In this document: positions 61,280-64,000 of the stretch, one piece after another | How positions within the stretch are numbered: position 1 is the stretch's first letter | Layout of the letters: every line of letters begins with the position of its first letter | NCBI RefSeq assembly: GCF_000378485.1 | Contig: NZ_KB899971.1 | Location: 62,001-126,000, forward strand | Length of the DNA stretch: 64,000 nucleotides | Direction of reading: 5' to 3' | Source of the DNA: Flavobacterium rivuli WB 3.3-2 = DSM 21788 | GTDB taxonomy: Bacteria > Bacteroidota > Bacteroidia > Flavobacteriales > Flavobacteriaceae | The notes under the pieces: model-generated | What the model was told of the DNA's origin: nothing | The model's input: the letters and a program-made list of their open reading frames with translations, nothing else | Databases searched by the model: none | Program-made: the position numbers and the translations under genes

Positions 61280-61321
61280 ACACCCCCAACCCCTCTCAAA
61301 AGGGGAGCCAGCTGCACTCAT
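61280..61321. repeat. Half copy of the ACACCCCTAACCC inverted repeat
   Basis: This matches the left arm of the element at 20706 plus the following CACTCAT, with a few substitutions, but no right arm is present. It lies in the 270-base gap between the DUF6702 and miaE genes. A stretch GCAAGGAACGAAGCAATCT at about 61214 is another likely dispersed repeat. No gene is present in this gap. Confidence 0.65.
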
Positions 61322-61381
61322 GCCGGATGATACCACGTGAAGAATAGAATATTTATAAAAGCATAAATATCTATCAATACT

Positions 61382-61963
61382 TTACCCATGCACTGCCCCA
61401 CTCTTACCATAACTCTGAATCAGCTGTCCTTCAAAGTCCAGCCATTCTGCCCAGCGCTTGTCTACATCCACATCGGTAGCATACTTGCGGGCAAAGTTTA
61501 AAAAGGTGGTATAGTGTGTGGCTTCGCTTACCATAAGGTCATAATAAAACTTAGCCAGTTCTTTATCCTGTATATTTTGGTACAGTACCCTGAAACGCTC
61601 GCAGCTCCTTGCCTCTATCATGGCAGCAAAAAGCAGGCGGTCTATAAAAGAGGTGTTGCGGCTGCCGTTCTTTCGGGCAAACTTCATAAGCTCGCTAACG
61701 TAATCATCTTTGCGCTCACGACCCAGTGAGTAGCCACGTTGCTTAATAATCTCGACCACCATATTAAAGTGCTCCATTTCTTCAATAGCTATCTCCGCCA
61801 TTTTCTGGATAAACTCTATGTGTTCCGAATTATTCGAGATTAAATACAGCGCATTAGCCGCAGCCTTCTGTTCGCACCAGGCATGATCGGTAAGTATTTC
61901 TTCCAGGTTAGATTCGGCTATATTAGCCCAGCGCGGGTCGGTTAAGAGTTTAAGTCCAAGCAT
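61382..61963 (-). CDS. miaE: MiaE, tRNA 2-methylthio-N6-isopentenyladenosine hydroxylase
   Basis: A non-haem diiron enzyme that hydroxylates the isopentenyl group at A37 of tRNA. 193 residues. Ligand-type motifs are E and ExxH in EEMEHFNMV and in MVSEATHYTTF, with further acidic ligands in EILTDHAWCEQKAA and ARSCERFRVL. The length matches the short MiaE form. Single gene. Confidence 0.92.
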   Translation of the reverse strand: MLGLKLLTDPRWANIAESNLEEILTDHAWCEQKAAANALYLISNNSEHIEFIQKMAEIAIEEMEHFNMVVEIIKQRGYSLGRERKDDYVSELMKFARKNGSRNTSFIDRLLFAAMIEARSCERFRVLYQNIQDKELAKFYYDLMVSEATHYTTFLNFARKYATDVDVDKRWAEWLDFEGQLIQSYGKSGAVHG

Positions 61964-62020
61964 AACGTGTTAATTACGATGCCAAAAATAAGTAATTTAG
62001 GGATGTACGCAAAATGGGGG

Positions 62021-62096
62021 TTCCATTCTGACCGCAGTGCAACGAAGTGGAGGCATCTATTTTTTATTTAGAGATTTTTCTTTCGCCGAAATGGAA
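62021..62096. repeat. Second copy of the TTCCATT / AATGGAA element
   Basis: A 76-base element beginning TTCCATTCTGACC and ending CCGAAATGGAA, with the same ends as the copy at 1824-1892. It lies 69 bases before the second toxin-antitoxin pair and follows the miaE start on the opposite side. Confidence 0.55.
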
Positions 62097-62164
62097 AGAT
62101 TTATATGAATTTTTCACTTGTAAATGCTTAAAAAAAAGTTACTTTTGAAATATAGATTTTTACC

Positions 62165-62401
62165 ATGGATATTTCAGCTCAAATAAAAGACAGCCTGATT
62201 TCGAGAATTAAAAACTCAGACAACCTGAATTTTTTAAAAGCACTTCAAACCATATTCGATGCGTCGGAAGAATCATTGTATGAATTGAGTGCAGATCAGG
62301 AAAAATCAATCCAAACAGGCAGAGAACAAATTAAAAACGGGCAATTTCATACTAATGAAAATGTAATTTCTGAAATGAAAGAATGGCTTTCAAAGAAATA
62401 G
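62165..62401 (+). CDS. Antitoxin of the second pair
   Basis: 78 residues, helical, with a Lys/Glu/Ser-rich middle and a C-terminal stretch (FHTNENVISEMKEWLSKK) as seen in the antitoxin family often paired with RelE/ParE toxins. It overlaps the toxin start by 19 bases. No recognisable DNA-binding motif, but the pairing is standard. Confidence 0.82.
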   Translation: MDISAQIKDSLISRIKNSDNLNFLKALQTIFDASEESLYELSADQEKSIQTGREQIKNGQFHTNENVISEMKEWLSKK

Positions 62402-62682
62402 TATGGTCCGAACTGGCAAAAATCGAATTTGCCAATATTCTTGATTTCTACCTGCAACGTAATGGCAATGCTAATTATAGCCTTAAATTACTTAATGAAG
62501 TTGAAGAACTTATGCTAACTCTGGGTCAAAATGAATTGATTGGAAGGCTAACATCTAATAAATTCACCAGAACAATCCCCATGAAGTATTACGCTGTTTT
62601 TTATGAAATAAATGAAAGCAGAATAGAAATCGTTTCCTTTTGGGACAACAGGCAGAATCCGGACAAGAGAAAAGTAAAATAA
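62383..62682 (+). CDS. RelE/ParE-type toxin of the second pair
   Basis: 99 residues. The start MAFKEIVWSELAKIEFANIL, the middle LTSNKFTRTIPMKYYAVFYEINE and the end SFWDNRQNPDKRK fit the RelE/ParE fold, the final WDxRxxP being typical. The sequence differs from the toxin at 56598, so the two pairs are unlikely to be recent duplicates. Confidence 0.87.
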   Translation: MAFKEIVWSELAKIEFANILDFYLQRNGNANYSLKLLNEVEELMLTLGQNELIGRLTSNKFTRTIPMKYYAVFYEINESRIEIVSFWDNRQNPDKRKVK

Positions 62683-62697
62683 CTTTGCCCAAACCAA

Positions 62698-62716
62698 AGA
62701 CGCATTCAATACGTCT
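62698..62716. repeat. GACGCATT-type palindrome, one-mismatch copy
   Basis: GACGCATTCAATACGTC differs from the best copy at 42127 by one base in the right half. It ends immediately before the stop of the minus-strand hutF gene. Confidence 0.55.
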
Positions 62717-64000
62717 CTACACCCTCGTCCCTAACTCCGTCAACACCTTTACAAAATCCTCTACAATTTCTTCCCGTTTTTCAGATTTTCCGTTTTTAGA
62801 TATCCATTTACCGGAAACAATAGTCCCGGCAATGTCACTAACGTCGGCAGTATACACAAAGGTGTTACACAGGTTTTGTAGCGAAGCTGTAGCTGCCAGT
62901 GGCGATGTTGCTTTTAGCACAACCGCATCAAACGGCTGGCCTACGGCAAAGAATTGCTGGCTTGGCGCACCCATAGCCTTGCGCCCTGCCTGCCATGCCA
63001 TTTTTAGCGCATTAAAACCACTGTTGCCCTGCCCCGGATTTACGAATGTAGTACGCTTGTGCGAAATAAGGCGCTGCCCATAATCTAATATGCGCAACTC
63101 TTCGAGCGGGTTTAACCCTACGTGGCTATCGGTACCAATGCTCCAGTTGCCGTTGTATTTTTTGTAATCCTCAAAACGGAAAAGTCCGTCGCCAAGGTTG
63201 CCCTCAGTACTTGGGCACAGCACCACGTTAGCACCACTTTGGGCAATGCCTTTTACCTCGCTGTCGTCAAGGTGGGTAGCGTGTACTAAATGGTAGTTAC
63301 CGTTTACATTGCAATTATCAAGCAGCCATTGTACAGGGCGCTTGCCGTGAAAAGCAACGCAGTCTTCTATCTCTTTTAATTGTTCTGACACATGTATGTG
63401 GAACGGCCTGCTGCCATCTAAAGCGTTGCAAACTGCAATAACATCTTCAGGCTTTACCGCGCGCAGCGAGTGTATCCCGATACCCACATTAGCATTTTCA
63501 TACGCTTTAGCAGCTGCATCGCTGCTTTCAAGAAGCTTATAATAATCTTTAATAGTGTTACTTATAAATCTTTTTTGGCGCTCTACCGGTTCCTGCCCAA
63601 AACCGCCCTGCTGGTAAAACATGGGTACCAATGTAATGCGTATTCCTGCAGTTTTTGCAGCAGCAATAAGTCTCGCCCCCATTTCGGCAAGGTTAGCGTA
63701 AGGTTTGCCATCTTTATCGTGATGCAGGTAATGAAACTCGGCCACAGCTGTATAACCGTGCCGTGCCATTTCGGTGTAGAGCATTGTTGCAACGGCTTGC
63801 ATTTGCTCTGGCGACAGGGTTAATGCCAGCCCGTACATGGCGTTACGCCAGCTCCAGAAATCATCGGCTAACCCGGTATCGGTGTGCAATTCTGCAAGCC
63901 CCGCCATAGCGTACTGAAAGGCATGCGAATGTGCATTCTGGAAACCCGGCAGCGCGTAGCCATTTATAATTTCTCCATCGGGTTTTTCGCTTTCGCTTAT
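62717..64000 (-). CDS. hutF: HutF, formimidoylglutamate deiminase (5' end cut by window)
   Basis: Amidohydrolase of the alternative histidine-degradation route, converting N-formimino-L-glutamate to N-formyl-L-glutamate and ammonia. The frame is open from the right edge; 427 residues are visible. Metal-ligand motifs: HSH in PGFQNAHSHAFQ, HIHVSEQ, and the late Asp in IGTDSHVGLNP. MAGLAELHTDTG follows the first motif, as in family members. The start lies beyond 64000. Confidence 0.9.
   Translation of the reverse strand: MSESEKPDGEIINGYALPGFQNAHSHAFQYAMAGLAELHTDTGLADDFWSWRNAMYGLALTLSPEQMQAVATMLYTEMARHGYTAVAEFHYLHHDKDGKPYANLAEMGARLIAAAKTAGIRITLVPMFYQQGGFGQEPVERQKRFISNTIKDYYKLLESSDAAAKAYENANVGIGIHSLRAVKPEDVIAVCNALDGSRPFHIHVSEQLKEIEDCVAFHGKRPVQWLLDNCNVNGNYHLVHATHLDDSEVKGIAQSGANVVLCPSTEGNLGDGLFRFEDYKKYNGNWSIGTDSHVGLNPLEELRILDYGQRLISHKRTTFVNPGQGNSGFNALKMAWQAGRKAMGAPSQQFFAVGQPFDAVVLKATSPLAATASLQNLCNTFVYTADVSDIAGTIVSGKWISKNGKSEKREEIVEDFVKVLTELGTRV

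Noticed and set aside
1..64000. CRISPR arrays, prophage modules, insertion-sequence transposases, rRNA operons or riboswitches.
   Set aside because: No regularly spaced identical repeats, no structural or integrase-like phage genes, no transposase-like proteins and no recognisable riboswitch cores were seen on either strand.

Overview
The window is chromosomal DNA from a member of the Bacteroidota, almost certainly a Flavobacteriaceae close to Flavobacterium. This rests on the gliding genes gldB and gldC beside nadE, several secreted proteins ending in type IX secretion (T9SS) sorting domains, upstream motifs of the Bacteroidota -7 type (TAnnTTTG), A-rich ribosome binding regions, and the protein sequences themselves. 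No phage, insertion sequence, CRISPR array or rRNA was seen.

Layout. 1-10155 is the division and cell wall (dcw) cluster in one direction: the end of mraY, then murD, ftsW, murG, murC, ftsQ, ftsA and ftsZ, closed by a strong terminator. A YqeY-domain gene and tRNA-Arg(TCG) follow. 10852-13580 is an AT-rich accessory patch. It holds two secreted-protein genes and a decayed gene on the minus strand, separated by large imperfect inverted repeats in a gene-repeat-gene-repeat order that recalls integron cassettes. 13721-16626 holds gldC/gldB, the divergent nadE and a NarL-type response regulator. 16830-24760 (minus strand) holds dnaG, an SDR/DUF2867 protein, a TPR protein, a secreted protein and serS. 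24851-26919 is a divergent pair: a membrane-bound winged-helix regulator and a seven-repeat propeller lipoprotein. 26974-37996 holds a DASH photolyase/cryptochrome, a DsbA-like oxidoreductase, an amino acid permease, 5-formyl-THF cyclo-ligase, a T9SS M1 peptidase, exonuclease III, an OmpA lipoprotein, an esterase and small exported proteins. 38169-41994 is ileS followed by a DksA-like gene. 42207-46860 holds a CDF metal exporter, two unknown membrane proteins and an ECF sigma / anti-sigma-like / outer membrane protein operon. 47148-61963 holds exported proteases, a prenyl synthase, rlmN, a class A beta-lactamase, an O-methyltransferase, a PAP2 phosphatase, tatA, a toxin-antitoxin pair, a second M1 peptidase and miaE. 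The window ends with a second toxin-antitoxin pair and hutF, which is cut by the right edge.

How it works together. Envelope biology dominates: peptidoglycan precursor synthesis and septation (dcw), gliding lipoproteins, T9SS cargo, peptidases, OmpA and Tat export. Two housekeeping enzymes have remodelled signature motifs. IleRS reads GIHH where HIGH is expected, and DnaG lacks all four zinc ligands. Intergenic DNA is rich in short dispersed inverted repeats of several families, which is the most unusual large-scale feature of the window.
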